Assembly (NCBI GenBank): GCA_949126835.1 | Contig: OX421506.1 | Coordinates: 15,100,284-15,164,283, forward strand | From: Anisus vortex | Taxonomy: Eukaryota; Mollusca; Gastropoda; Planorbidae | DNA: 64,000 nt | Direction: 5' to 3' | Shown here: positions 21,963 through 34,104 of the stretch, piece by piece | How positions within the stretch are numbered: the first letter of the stretch is position 1 | Layout: the number at the start of each line of letters is the position of its first letter | Made by a program: the position numbers and the translations under genes | Notes under the pieces: model-generated | What the model saw: the letters and a program-made list of their open reading frames with translations, nothing else | Databases searched by the model: none | What the model was told of the DNA's origin: nothing

Positions 21963-22690
21963 CAGGGGTATGCAGCCTAAGGCACGCGTGCCAAACTTGG
22001 CACACAAAAGACCTCCAAGAGGTGCATTTTATTGATAAAAAAACATTTTCCGGTTCTAAATTAGGAAAACTGACTGTTGAAGCCGATTTTTCTGAATGAC
22101 ATAGCGACACTTTTCAGTGAGTTGCATTTACAAGCACTACTGGAAGGGATGTGCATTGAAACTGGACATATCTTGCCCTGAAATCAATTTCAAAACATTT
22201 AACTGTTGCACATTCCTATAGTCAGGCATATATTACGATAGATTGTTGCGCTTTTTCAGAAGTACATCGAATCACTCAAAGCGGAGTTTGTAATCAAAGG
22301 CAAGACTTTCAAATTGATGAAATCATTTTTTTCATACCATGTCAAGTCTAACTGCTTTGGTATTATAATAAACTTCTTAGGTGTAGATCTTTATTTAAGT
22401 AAAGGAATATTGGCAATTTTAATATGCAGCAGGTTGAATATAAACATTTAAAAAACGGGCATCTAAATGTGTCCATTGGTGGAAAAAGATCTGGAAGGAA
22501 GCCGCTTAGGAAAGTCGTCTGCTATTCTCAACTGCTAGGCATTCCCTGTTTTACTTTGATCATTTGGTTCAACTTACTCTTGTGAACAGATTTTTTCACA
22601 CATGAAAGTTGTTTAAGCATACAAAGAGGTGACGTACAATTGACTGCTCATTAATTCATACAGACTAATTACAATTAATAGAGTTTTTTC
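21963..22690 (+). pseudogene. hAT transposon remnant with transposase C-terminus
   Basis: A hAT-like 5' end (CAGGGGTATGCAGCCTAAGG) is followed by broken coding sequence. At 22260 one frame reads KYIESLKAEFVIKGKTFKLM. At 22572-22613 another reads TYSCEQIFSHMKVV before a stop. The latter matches the hAT dimerisation-region motif (S-T-Y-x-C-E-(Q/R)-x-F-S-x-M-K) of ZBED-like transposases. Several stops and frameshifts separate the pieces and no 3' inverted repeat was found. It is dead, but it shows that an autonomous hAT once inserted here. Confidence 0.6.
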
Positions 22691-23424
22691 TTTAATTAAA
22701 CATAATTATAAGTAGGACGAATTCTAAAACAAATTGATTTGTATTATTAATTAGATAAATACAAGAGACTTATTTAATTGCACTATATTATGTAATTTTT
22801 GTAATTATTAATCTTTAAAATCTAAACGCCTTAAATGGACAAACAATTATTGCAGGAAATGTTTACAACAGTAAATTATTTTAACCCTCTAATAATTAAA
22901 TCTTGTAATGAATACCATAAAGTGGAATTATATAAAGAAATAATAATTAGTCAGTAATATTTTTATATTACAAAACATATCTTGTTTGGCATCACTATTG
23001 AATCAAAGGTGGAAAGTTTTTTAATTAAAGGGAGATAATTAATTCGTTTTATTTGGGATAATATTTCTAATGTTTCTTTTTTTCTTTTCTAAAACAATAA
23101 CTGGCTTACAATTTGACAAACTAACAAACTTTAAAGTAATCAAACTGTAAAATGTATTTGGAATTTATATAAATATTATATTAATAAAGAATTTATATGT
23201 ATATTTGTAGACTTTACATTAACTACCGAGTTTGTATGATTACTTTGCATCCATTCCGCCCAACTTTAACGGACTGACTATGTCTGAATCTAAAACTCAT
23301 CTCAGTTAAACTGAGATCAATATATAATTAATAGTTACATGTTATGAATCATCATAATGACTAAGAAAGATAATGTTAGACTTTAGACAATAATTACCAT
23401 AAAATGTGAAAGCTCTAGTTTGGC
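22691..23424. other. No gene seen
   Basis: Very AT-rich with no long frame, splice pair or repeat family that I recognise. Confidence 0.5.
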
Positions 23425-23635
23425 ACACTGTGTACTTCCGTTTTATTTAATCGTCAGGATTATCTCAATGAAAAATTGAAAATCGCAAGTTCTATATAGT
23501 TGAAACCTTTGGGCAGACGTAGGAGCATAGTAGTAATTTAAGACAGCGTTATTGGATGCGCACAGAAAAAATGAACATAATATAAGCTCTAAAAATGAAG
23601 CAAGCGGTCCATCTTATTATAGTCTATTCTAAGAC
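23425..23635 (+). mobile_element. MITE family C, 5'-truncated copy
   Basis: It matches 43997-44299 from ACTTCCGTTTTATT through CTCAATGAAAAATTG, GCGCACAGAAAAAAT and ATATAAGCTCTAAAAATG to the right end AAGCAAGCGGTCCATCTTAT followed by TATAGTC. The left inverted repeat is missing. Confidence 0.65.
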
Positions 23636-23879
23636 TTCCTTTTTATCGTATAGATGTGGCTCCTTCCTATAACTAGAACTCGCTAATATGAATACGTGAA
23701 TTGTGTAAACTATGTAACACAATATTTAGCTTCCGCCTGCTTTGTAGACCGTTGGGTGCAGCAAAGGGAGGGACAAAGGTAAATGAAATAAAAATGTTCA
23801 TATAATCACAACAGGACAGAATGGTAAAGTGTAAAGTAAGCTTAGGCTAATAATAATTGACTCTTATTTAGAAAGACAA

Positions 23880-24145
23880 CAATATAACAACAAGTGGCAA
23901 TGCTCAGAAAAACGTAAGGGCAAAAATTATTTCCTTATCCCTTCTGCGAGAACAAATGCATATAAGTGCTCTTACTTCCCAAGTGGCATCCGGGCATGGA
24001 ATGGGCTCTCTGAACAAACCAGGATAACCAGAAACTTAACATAATTTCGAACGTTAATAAAAATGCAAGACAAGACTCAGACCGCGTAGGACGCAATAAT
24101 CTTCTTTATAGAAGGAGCGTCTGTAATATAAGAAAAAGATAATAT
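23880..24145 (+). pseudogene. LINE family C, 3' fragment
   Basis: It aligns with 39280-39530: TTCCTTATCCCTTCTGCGAG, GGCATCCGGGCATGGAATGG, TAATAAAAATGCAAGAC and the end AATAATCTTCTTTATAGAAG, then GAGCGTCTGTAAT. The frame is broken. Confidence 0.75.
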
Positions 24146-24544
24146 AATGCTTTATGTGGCTTAAGTAGAAGTTGAAATTCCTTGTTTCTTAAACGTGGTG
24201 TTCGCTTAATTCCATGTTTTATAAAAAGGAAATAATACATAAATAACTTTTTTTTAAGCTACAATTGTCAAATTTCAAAAGCTACGAACAATTTTTATGT
24301 ATTATATTTCCCTTCAAAGGAAATGAAGTATGTTTTCTTTTTACCTATTGGGAAATCCCGATCTCTGATAAATTAAAAATGTCCTGCTGGATGGAGATAA
24401 AAAGAATTTTATTATACATAAAAGACAGTTTTAAAATGTAAGTTACAAAAAGTCAATATTTTTGTTCAAGTTTTATTTTATAAAATATAATATTTAACTT
24501 GCAATTAGAACGAGTAAAGAATAATATAATATTTAAATGAAGAC
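24146..24544. other. No gene seen
   Basis: AT-rich; nothing recognised. Confidence 0.5.
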
Positions 24545-24797
24545 ATATTATATAGACTATTTCTAGTTATAGCAATTATAAATAGTGAACTATTATTTTC
24601 AATTCATCTCTCTAGTCAATTATTCGTTATTTATATAAACTATTTCTAGTTATAGCAATTATAAATAGTGAACTATTATTTTCAATTCATCTCTCTAGTC
24701 AAGTATTCGTTATTTATATAAACTATTTCTAGTTATAGCAATTATAAATATTGAACTATCATTTTCAATTCATCTCTCTAGTCAATTATTCGTTATT
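24545..24797. repeat. 83-bp tandem repeat, 3 copies
   Basis: Units carry ACTATTTCTAGTTATAGCAA and TTCAATTCATCTCTCTAGTC, starting near 24557, 24639 and 24722. They are nearly identical. Confidence 0.85.
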
Positions 24798-25297
24798 GCT
24801 ATTAGAACTTCCATTGTTATCAACGTGAAATATTCAAGATAACAAAATCCTTAATACAGGTTAGGCATACAGTGTAAACCTTTTCAACGGGAGACAGTGT
24901 AAAATTGTAGATATTTTTTCATTAGAATAGACATTCACAATAAATGTGGTGCCAGGGAAAGTTCGGCCAGTTCCATTAAATAAATCGAATCAACTATTTA
25001 AATGTCAGCAGAAAATTAGTTCCCAAAAAGCCATGTGCCATTTTCATTGAGCTTTAAATTTGAAACATTTTTTTATAAAAATTTCTGAGATTCGAAACCA
25101 GTTGTCAAAATGACGATATGCAGTTTCCATTCTGCAATTATCAAATTTTTGTGTCTCTCTTAATCTTTTTGAAAAGCAATTTAAATGTTTTCTTTGATAA
25201 ATAGTTTTGTTTCACAATTTTCAACCAACCACTGGAAATGCTTTGATATATTTTTGACTCCAGCATTGCGATGAAAACCTGAGTGGTATTTCCGTTC
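24798..25297. other. No gene seen
   Basis: Nothing that I can support. Confidence 0.5.
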
Positions 25298-26030
25298 CAA
25301 TGTTACTAGAGAGATATTACAGTGTCAATGTTACTATAGAGATATTACAGTGTCAATGTTACTAGAGAGATATTACAGTGTCAATGTTACCAGAGAGATA
25401 TTACAGTGTCAATGTTACTAGAGAGATATTACAGTGTCAATGTTACTATAGAGATATTACAGTGTCAATGTTACCAGAGAGATATTACAGTGTCAATGTT
25501 ACTAGAGAGATATTACAGTGTCAATGTTACTAGAGAGATATTACAGTGTCAATGTTACTAGAGAGATATTACAGTGTCAATGTTACTAGAGAGATATTAC
25601 AGTGTCAATGTTACTAGAGAGATATTACAGTGTCAATGTTACTAGAGAGATATTACAGTGTCAATGTTACTAGAGAGATATTACAGTGTCAATGTTACTA
25701 GAGAGATATTACAGTGTCAATGTTACTATAGAGATATTACAGTGTCAATGTTACCAGAGAGATATTACAGTGTCAATGTTACTAGAGAGATATTACAGTG
25801 TCAATGTTACTAGAGAGATATTACAGTGTCAATGTTACTAGAGAGATATTACAGTGTCAATGTTACTAGAGAGATATTACAGTGTCAATGTTACTAGAGA
25901 GATATTACAGTGTCAATGTTACTAGAGAGATATTACAGTGTCAATGTTACCAGAGAGATATTGCAGTGTCAATGTTACTAGAGAGATATTACAGTGTCAA
26001 TGTTACTAGAGAGATATTACAGTGTCAATG
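25298..26030. repeat. 28-bp minisatellite, about 26 copies
   Basis: Units read CAATGTTACTAGAGAGATAT then TACAGTGT. Variants CTATAGAG and CCAGAGAG recur, and the order tag-tata-tag-cca appears more than once, showing block copying. The 61-codon frame inside has a 28-codon period (three units) and is a by-product. Confidence 0.9.
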
Positions 26031-26189
26031 TCTTTGCAATCACAAGATCACTGACACCTTACTATGACTAATCTGACAGGGCACTCTACAAGAGGAGGGA
26101 GTAAAAGTTGGAGTCAATGGATTTTCGTCTGGTCTTTTCCCATAGATTGACGCATGAAATTCTTGACTAAATGTGAGAGACTGCACTGT

Positions 26190-26545
26190 GCTGTTTTCTT
26201 GTTAAGTCGAGGACGTAGATGACCCGTAGATTTAAGGAACAAGCCATAACGACAAGGTTGACGTGAGGAATCATTGTGAGCCAAGTGTCAATGAAAAAGC
26301 CAAGATCTTTAACCGTGTTGGACAAGGGGATTTCAGAGGTATCCACTTAGATTGATTTTATAGGAAACTTCCGTAAACTGATATCAGACGCATACATATT
26401 CGACTCGGTATTGTCGTCGTTAACTTTACGACCGTATTCTGCCATCCAAGATTTCATCCAAACGCAACACTCCTCAACAAACCTAACCGCGACATGACAA
26501 GCAGAAGGATCGGGGTGAAAACTCTTGTCAAATACAAATAGATTC
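26190..26545 (-). pseudogene. LINE family B (CR1/L2-like), internal RT fragment
   Basis: The minus strand reads SFHPDPSACHVAVRFVEE, then WMAEYGRKVNDDNTES. The same stretch of the larger LINE at 46370-47716 reads SFKPDPSACGDAIRAVED and WMAANRLKLNDEKTEA, the K-L-N-x-x-K-T-E block of the reverse transcriptase. It continues at decreasing quality through GFFIDTWLTM. Both ends are lost. Confidence 0.7.
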
Positions 26546-27039
26546 GCCATCGCTTTCTTTCATTCTTCCCAGATGGTAGTTATGACTAACCGTTGTCTTC
26601 TCGACAACGTACGTGTTTACTTTGAAGAACTAGTGGAATGGAGGTCATAACAAAGGTCATTATTATGTTGTTTTCCCATCGGGCTGTAATTTAAACACGA
26701 TCACTATGCATTCTGTTCAGATAAAAATTTCTTTTCTCATTAACTTTTGATTTATTGGGTGCTGTCCAACTTAATGACGCCACACTGCAATAATGACAAC
26801 TTAAAAAAAAATAAAAAATTATTCATTACAGCTGCAAGCCTTTTTGTTATATTTAATTATAAGCTAGTTATTGAATGACCAATACAATATCTAATTTTTA
26901 TTAACGCCAAAGTGTAAATTTTCTATTGTATATTTTTTAATCTTGGTGCAATTTTGAGTGCTTGTAATTTATATTGAAACAATATCAATTGCAATTGCAG
27001 AGAGTTTATAGTGATTAATTGTGGCTGCATTATATAGTA
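26546..27039. other. No gene seen
   Basis: AT-rich; nothing recognised. Confidence 0.5.
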
Positions 27040-27800
27040 TAGATTAAGATAATAAAGTTCAGTAAAATTAGTTTATGTTAATGAAAGTGCATTGCATATA
27101 GTTAATATAAGGTAAAAGCTCAGTGCATATAGTTGATTATGACAAAATTCAGTGAAGATAAATTAAATTAATAGCAAGTTCAGTGTACCGGTATATAGTT
27201 TATATTAGGATCGTAATTATAACGTTCTGTATATAGTTTATATTAGGATCATAAAGTTTAGTGTATATAGTTTATATTAGGACCATAAAGTTCAGTGTAC
27301 CGCTATATAGTTCATATTAGGACCATAAACTCCAGTGTATATAGTTCATATTTATACCATAAAGTTTAGTGCATAGCCTATATCACTTTGTATTCACCTC
27401 AATTCATATAGTTTTGATCAAATCAAGTTTAGCGCATAATGTTTTTTTTATTAATACAAACTTTAATTCAAATAGTTTTTATGAAACCATATAGTTTAAT
27501 GCATATACTTATATTTAAATAATAAAGTTCAGTTCTAATAGTCTTTATTAAGATAGTTTGATACATCAAATTTTAAGATAGCTCAGTAAGGCTATAAACC
27601 GCAGTGCTTATAATTAATATTATTATTAAAAATAGTCCAGTACATAGAGTTTATATTAAGATAATTCAGAGCATACAAATTTTTAACTTAAAATATTTTG
27701 TGCATATAATCAATATCAAGATATTTCAGTGCATACAATCAATATTAAAAAATAAAGTACAACGCATAAAGCGTATAATATTTAGATAGTTTATTCTATG
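27040..27800. repeat. Degenerate repeat of about 34 bp
   Basis: Repeats of AGTTCAGTGTATATAGTTTA followed by TATTAGGACCATAAA. The best copies are at 27180-27370 and they decay to both sides. Confidence 0.65.
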
Positions 27801-28140
27801 CAATGTATATATTACAGTACATTTTTTGTGTCGTCTGATCAGCGCTCATATTTTTCTGTTTAGTTTACTCAGCTACAAGGACAAGCAATGAGAAATATTT
27901 TGATATAGACGATATTTTATATATTTTGTAAAGAGCGAAAAAAGAAAATATAATTGAATACACTCTGTTTTATTTTCAAGGGCATTAACCCCTCGAGTTA
28001 TGTTTCCTGAAGGCTTGAGAGAATCAAAGAAGGAATTGGTCAGGTGACAAGAAAATGTATCACGTGATTTAACTTTGATTAAAATACCAGAACTTTGGGG
28101 AAATGAGTTCATCCAATTGCTTCATTGAAAATGAAGTCAA
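27801..28140. other. No gene seen
   Basis: The 79-codon minus frame at 27873-28112 has no recognised motif and no splice context. Confidence 0.45.
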
Positions 28141-28620
28141 CAATGTTTTAAAAAAGTACTTTTAGATTTTACATTAGAACCGAAAATCTGTTTTCGAACT
28201 TAAAACCGATTTTCGGTTTTGTTGGAAGCTTGGGAGAAAAATCATTAAAATAATCTTGTCCCACGTGTAATTTTTTTTACTCGAAGAAATATTTTAAAAC
28301 CATGTTTGATTCACACAAAACAATTCCTTAAAATTTAGTGTTTTGAAAACACTAATATGTCTTAGGCGACTCTTAGTCTAGGCATATTGTTTCGTTTATA
28401 TCCCGAGCATTGCTTGTGATACAAAAACAACAACAAAGGCAGATGTTAAGTTAACATTAACGCAAGTCTTCGGTACATTCTTTTGATCTACGTTTTGAGG
28501 AGCAAAAACTGGGCTTTCTCCACAGACTCTGATCGTACCGAACAGACAAATAGACCGAATGGCAAAAGAGATGTGGGTTTTCTAAACGTAGTAGTTTGAT
28601 TCCCCCGTTAGTAATTTTAA
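28141..28620 (+). mobile_element. Partial copy of the nested element at 2495-3524
   Basis: Shared in order with 2495-2930: GTCCCACG, ATATTTTAAAACC, TGTTTGATTCACACAAAACA, GGCGACT, CCCGAGCATTGCTTGTGA, GCAGATGTTAA, GACAAATAGACCGA. Its left part has alternating AACCGAAAATC and GATTTTCGGTT blocks. The 38-bp array starts about 20 bases after homology fades. Confidence 0.65.
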
Positions 28621-28643
28621 TTCACCTGAATAAAAACCTTACG

Positions 28644-30134
28644 TATCACACATTCCACAGTTCATTGATCTATTCATTTTGATATCACACATTCCACAGT
28701 TCATTGATCTATCATTTTGATATCACACATTCCACAGTTCATTGATCTATTCATTTTGATATCACACATTCCACAGTTCATTGATCTATTCATTTTGATA
28801 TCACACATTCCACAGTTCATTGATCTATTCATTTTGATATCACACATTCCACAGTTCATTGATCTATTCATTTTGATATCACACATTTCACAGTTCATTG
28901 ATCGATCATTTTGATATCACACATTCCACAGTTCATTGATCTATCATTTTGATATCACACATTCCACAGTTCATTGATCTATCATTTTGATATCACACAT
29001 TCCACAGTTCATTGATCTATCATTTTGATATCACACATTCCACAGTTCATTGATCTATCATTTTGATATCACACATTCCACAGTTCAATGATCTATCATT
29101 TTGATATCACACATTCCACAGTTCAATGATCTATCATTTTGATATCACACATTCCACAGTTCATTGATCTATCATTTTGATATCACACATTCCACAGTTC
29201 ATTGATCTATCATTTTGATATCACACATTCCACAGTTCATTGATCTATCATTTTGATATCACACATTCCACAGTTCATTGATCTATCATTTTGATATCAC
29301 ACATTCCACAGTTCAATGATCTATCATTTTGATATCACACATTCCACAGTTCATTGATCTATCATTTTGATATCACACATTCCACAGTTCATTGATCTAT
29401 CATTTTGATATCACACATTCCACAGTTCATTGATCTATCATTTTGATATCACACATTCCACAGTTCATTGATCTATCATTTTGATATCACACATTCCACA
29501 GTTCATTGATCTATCATTTTGATATCACACATTCCACAGTTCAATGATCTATCATTTTGATATCACACATTCCACAGTTCAATGATCTATCATTTTGATA
29601 TCACACATTCCACAGTTCATTGATCTATCATTTTGATATCACACATTCCACAGTTCATTGATCTATCAATTTGATATCACACATTCCACAGTTCATTGAT
29701 CTAACATTTTGATATCACACATTCCACAGTTCATTGATCTATCATTTTGATATCACACATTCCACAGTTCAATGATCTATCATTTTGATATCACACATTC
29801 CACAGTTCATTGATCTATCATTTTGATATCACACATTCCACAGTTCATTGATCTATCATTTTGATATCACACATTCCACAGTTCAATGATCTATCATTTT
29901 GATATCACACATTCCACAGTTTATTGATCTATCATTTTGATATCACACATTCCACAGTTCATTGATCTATCATTTTGATATCACACATTCCACAGTTCAT
30001 TGATCTATCATTTTGATATCACACATTCCACAGTTCATTGATCTATCATTTTGATATCACACATTCCACAGTTCATTGATCTATCATTTTGATATCACAC
30101 ATTCCACAGTTCATTGATCTATCATTTTGATATC
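28644..30134. repeat. 38-bp minisatellite, about 39 copies
   Basis: Units carry TATCACACATTCCACAGTTC and ATTGATCTATCATTTTGA. The first copies include a 39-bp version (CTATTCATTTTG) that opens a 65-codon frame on each strand over 28701-28914; the rest are 38 bp. TTCAATG versus TTCATTG alternates in patches. Confidence 0.92.
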
Positions 30135-30767
30135 GACAAAGACTTAAAAAAACCTATGAATTTTTGAATTATTTAGTGTTTGTTTTTTGTTGTTGTTGTT
30201 TTTCTTTGTAATTACATCGGACAGCATGAAAAAATTAAAACAGGATAACACTGTAATTTTATCAATTATAATTAGGCCTATAGTTCTGTAGATTGGGGGT
30301 GGATTTATTGCAATTTTTTGCATTACAATTTCATTACAACCCCTTTCATTAGGCCTACGCATGACATTTGAAAGTCATGTTTGCAATTGGAATATTTTGT
30401 TTTAATTCTAAATCACAGAGTCTGTATAAAAGTAAACATAGACTTTGCTGTCAATTTAAAAAAAAAAAATCAAATAACACAAAAAGACTTCAGAATAATG
30501 ACTTTCCTTTTATTAATTTCAGACTGGTTATTTATCTTCCAGTTTTATGAGTTCATATGTAATAAAACAAGTTATATGTCATTATTTTCTGGAAGTACTA
30601 ATCATGATTAATGTCTACCGTCTGATTAAAAGGTAATGAATTATGTAGTTTATTTTGTTATTTTCTGTAGCTGTCTGTATTTATTAATGAAGGTAGTGAT
30701 TTAATCAGGAAATAAATATATTGCTTTATTCAAATATCTGCATGTTTGATATTTGTTATATACGTGA
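30135..30767. other. No gene seen
   Basis: AT-rich with a GTTGTTGTTGTT run near 30189. Short overlapping frames at 30368-30611 have no motif. Confidence 0.5.
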
Positions 30768-30768
30768 A

Positions 30769-30938
30769 GCCGGCTGGTCCAGCGGTTAGTTCGCCGGACT
30801 GTCAACCAAAAACCAACTGACAGGTCGCGTGTTCTAGCCCTGCCACCGACGGATCCCTGTCGCCCTGCAGAAGTTTTGGGCCTAGTGGACGTAATAATAT
30901 TCTATCTAGAAGGAACATCTGTAGACTTATAAGATATA
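30769..30938 (+). mobile_element. tRNA-derived SINE with LINE-C-like 3' end
   Basis: The head GCCGGCTGGTCCAGCGG holds a perfect A-box (TGGTCCAGCGG), and GTGTTCTAGCCC is a fair B-box. The 3' end GTGGACGTAATAATATTCTA followed by TCTAGAAGGAACATCTGTA closely follows the LINE family C end at 39471-39515. A tRNA head plus a LINE tail is the classic plan of a SINE moved by its partner LINE. It is a different family from the SINE at 53593. Confidence 0.7.
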
Positions 30939-31079
30939 TACTCACCCCCTACCACAACCCACCTACTCCAATTATTCCACTCGCCCACTCTCCCTTAGAC
31001 GAAATAATTATTTAAGAATTCCAAATGTCAGGACACAAATATTCCTTTCAATGAAGTCAAAATATGTCTGCCAATCAAC

Positions 31080-31600
31080 ATGTATGTCTGTTTTGGCGGT
31101 CGTTTTCTATAGCTATATATTTTTCAAATACTCTGTCTATCTTTCTTTAAATCAATCTAAATGCATATCTGTCAATCAATCTATCGGTCTATCTTTCGAT
31201 AAATGTATTCGTCTACCTTTGAGACAATATATGTCTATATGTCAATTTTTCGATCACTTTATCCAGTTTTCAATAATTTTGTCTGTCTATCTTTCAATCA
31301 ATCTTTCCGTTTATCTTTCAATTGTTTCATTTATCTTTCAATTACTCTGTCTGTCTATCTATCAAACAATCTACCTGTCTATCTTTCAATCAATCTACCT
31401 GTCTATCTTTCAATCAATCTAACTGTATATCTATCAATCAATCTAACTCTATCTATCAATTAATCTACCTGTATATATTTCAATCAATCTAACTCTATAT
31501 TTCAATCAATCTACCTGTCTATCTTTCAATCAATCTATCCGTTTATCGTTGAACCAAATAATTTAGTTTTCAACCAATCTATCTGCCTTTGTTTTGATAA
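31080..31600. repeat. TCTA/ATCA-rich degenerate microsatellite
   Basis: Interleaved TGTCTATCTTTCAATCAATC words with variable spacing. Overlapping plus-strand frames (31051-31463) are low-complexity readings such as VYLSINL. Confidence 0.8.
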
Positions 31601-31753
31601 AATTAATCTCTTCTTTCTTTCATTCAATCGGCTCTTGTTGTTGGCTTACTCTTCAAGTTTTAGTGGTAAAAAGTTTAATTGACCGTACGTTTCGTCTGTA
31701 CACTTTCATATAATTCTGTTCTGATAAAGGGGGCATTGCTTTATTTGATCAAA

Positions 31754-32015
31754 TACTATAATAAGATGTGCCGCTTTCTTTATATTTCTGCTATTAGATG
31801 ACTCGAATGACTTCTTTTCGGGAATTCCCTATTCCCGTTTGTATTGTACACTTCACTTTTGTATAATCGCTATGATTTTTTTCTATGGAAAATTAAAATT
31901 AAAATTGAAAGTTGTATACCTTTAGGCAGACGTAGGAGTCATTTAGGACAGCGTTATAGGTTGCGCACGGAAAAAAACATATAAGCTCTAAAAATAGAGC
32001 CCATCTAAATATATA
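31754..32015 (+). mobile_element. MITE family C copy
   Basis: Left end ACTATAATAAGATGTGCCGC is an inverted match of the right ends of the sister copies. The interior has TGATGACTCGA-like, AAAATTGAAAGTTGTATA and TTGCGCACGGAAAAAAAC. The right end (AAAATAGAGCCCATCT) is damaged. Confidence 0.65.
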
Positions 32016-33000
32016 CTTTGATTTGATTTATGTCAAAAAGAAAAGATTAATAATAAAAACAATTTTACACTAATTATAAGACACTCAAATGTGTTCTACT
32101 AACTTATTTAATAGACACACAATGAAACAAGATGAATCAATAGATGAAATAAATGTATATATAATAATAATTTCTTTAATAAGCTTTGAATTTATAGTTT
32201 ACGATCTTCACCACATCATTCAGTCTCCAGTCCCCCATGACTTTTTCTATTGTAAAGTAGTGACACTAATAGAACTCTTTACAACATAAAAAAAAAAAAA
32301 TAGATCTACTTGCTAATAATAAAAAGAAATGTGTTTGCCAACAGTAATAAAAAAATATTGTTTAATTTTTTCCATAATTTTCCCTCTACAGACATGCTTA
32401 AACTAAAAGTAAACTTTAATATTAGAGAGACTATTTCCTTGCTAATAATTCCCTAAACTTAAAGAGAGCACTTGTTACAGAAGTTTGTGGACCAGACGGA
32501 TCTATGGATGATGTCTTAGCGATAGCTTTTGGTCGATGTGCTATTGGCACGCTGCAGCGGAAACGTTGACTGAAGACAAACAAACTAGCGGACTTATCCG
32601 GACGCTGAGCCGTTTATCTAAAGGTCACGGGGATTCGGCGTTTAGATAGCCACAAGTCCGTTTCATTTCTCCAGGCCGAAGTTAAACCTTCCATCACTAA
32701 AGAGACCAAAAAATGTGAGCATTACTGGTCTCATGGACGAAAAAAAGAGAATATTCGTGGTTAAGATATAGACAAATAGAGTTTTCGTGGCTTAGATATA
32801 TTTATATCTTTATTCTAATTTAAAGATGAAAAAGAGGTTAGTGGTTTAGACTACTTTCATACATACAAATTCTTTACTAAAAATAAAACTGTTGCTGTAA
32901 TAATGATCTTATGTCTTCTTAAATAATTGTGTAATTTAGTTATTACATCAAAACATTTGTACAACTCTAGGTCAGTGCAAACATTAAACATTTTAAACCT
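32016..33000. other. No gene seen
   Basis: AT-rich. The 66-codon frame at 32089-32289 lacks any motif. A less AT-rich patch at about 32500-32700 gives no supportable frame. Confidence 0.45.
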
Positions 33001-33125
33001 TGAATGGCTCCTTTTTTTCTTCCTTTTTTCTTCCTTTTCTTTTCCTTTGTTTCTTCCTTTTTTTTTCTTTGTTTTTCTGTTTTTTTCTTTCTTTTTTTTC
33101 ATTTTTTCTTCCTTTTTTTCTTGTT
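33001..33125. repeat. Pyrimidine tract (T-rich with C)
   Basis: Long CTTTTTTTC runs. The lysine/arginine/glutamate-rich minus frames are caused by it. Confidence 0.85.
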
Positions 33126-34104
33126 CGGATTTTTAAATAAAGAGAATATTGTGGTTGTGTGAGAGAAAAAGTCTTGGAAACACTAATGTAAATTAAACTG
33201 TATTTTGTAGAATAAGATCCCAATAAAACTTTAGTTATTGTAATAACTATTATAGTAATAACTATTATAGTTTTAGTATTAATTTACGCTCGTTTTATGA
33301 CGGTTTTAACTGAGTTGACTATGAACAGTCTGTGTCATTTGATTGTTTTGACAAGCTGTCTAACTTAGAATAACTATACAGTTTGCCTCATACAAGTTTG
33401 TCAAGAAAGTGGTAATCGAAAACTTTCAAAAAAATCTAATTTTTTTACGTATCTACAAAAAATACTTAAACTATTACTTTTCAACAGAACCTGTGCATCA
33501 GTTCAGAATTATCTTGTTACTGTCCTCCTCCTTAACGTGCACTATCTTCCCCCACCCCCTTCCCAACTTACCAATATTTGAACCCCCTCCCCAATTTGAA
33601 CCAATCCCCCATCTTGCATTCCTATCTCCCCCTACCTTGCACTATTCTCTATTCCTTCCATACAATTATGGCTTCCACCACTGTTATCAAGCGATACGAG
33701 TTTTTTTAAGCTTTGAGACTAATGCACTTCCTGTTATGTATTATACGGAAAACTAATTCTATTTTTAGCTCTTAAAATCTTCCATCCAATCAGATGATGC
33801 CTTTCTGTCGGACTGTGCGCATTATAGAATAATAATTCTATCAACAATTTAAAGACTGTTTATGTGAAAGTAAATCAATCAACTTGTTAATGTTAATGGA
33901 TCACTCATTATTATCCACACACACTCATACACACACAAAGCATTAACCAAGTAAGTGTCTTGATATAGGAATAATCAGATAATGGATGGTTGAAGTTATC
34001 AAAACTGCTTTAATATCATTTAGTGGGACTTAACACAGGTTAGTCCACATTAAGCTTACTAGTAATGTTAAGTATCCGTTTTACATAATGGTGTTCCTTG
34101 TGTC
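33126..34104. other. No gene seen
   Basis: It contains a C-rich pyrimidine patch at about 33535-33650 giving a proline-rich 115-codon frame (33409-33756) that starts in AT-rich sequence and has no domain. I regard it as chance. Confidence 0.45.

Noticed and set aside
28644..30134. CRISPR-like array
   Set aside because: Units are fully contiguous with no variable spacers, and the genome is eukaryotic.
32857..33223. Lysine-rich minus-strand frames resembling a nuclear protein
   Set aside because: Reverse reading of a long pyrimidine tract.
33409..33756. 115-codon proline-rich frame
   Set aside because: Caused by a C-rich pyrimidine patch; no domain, splice signals or conserved motif.
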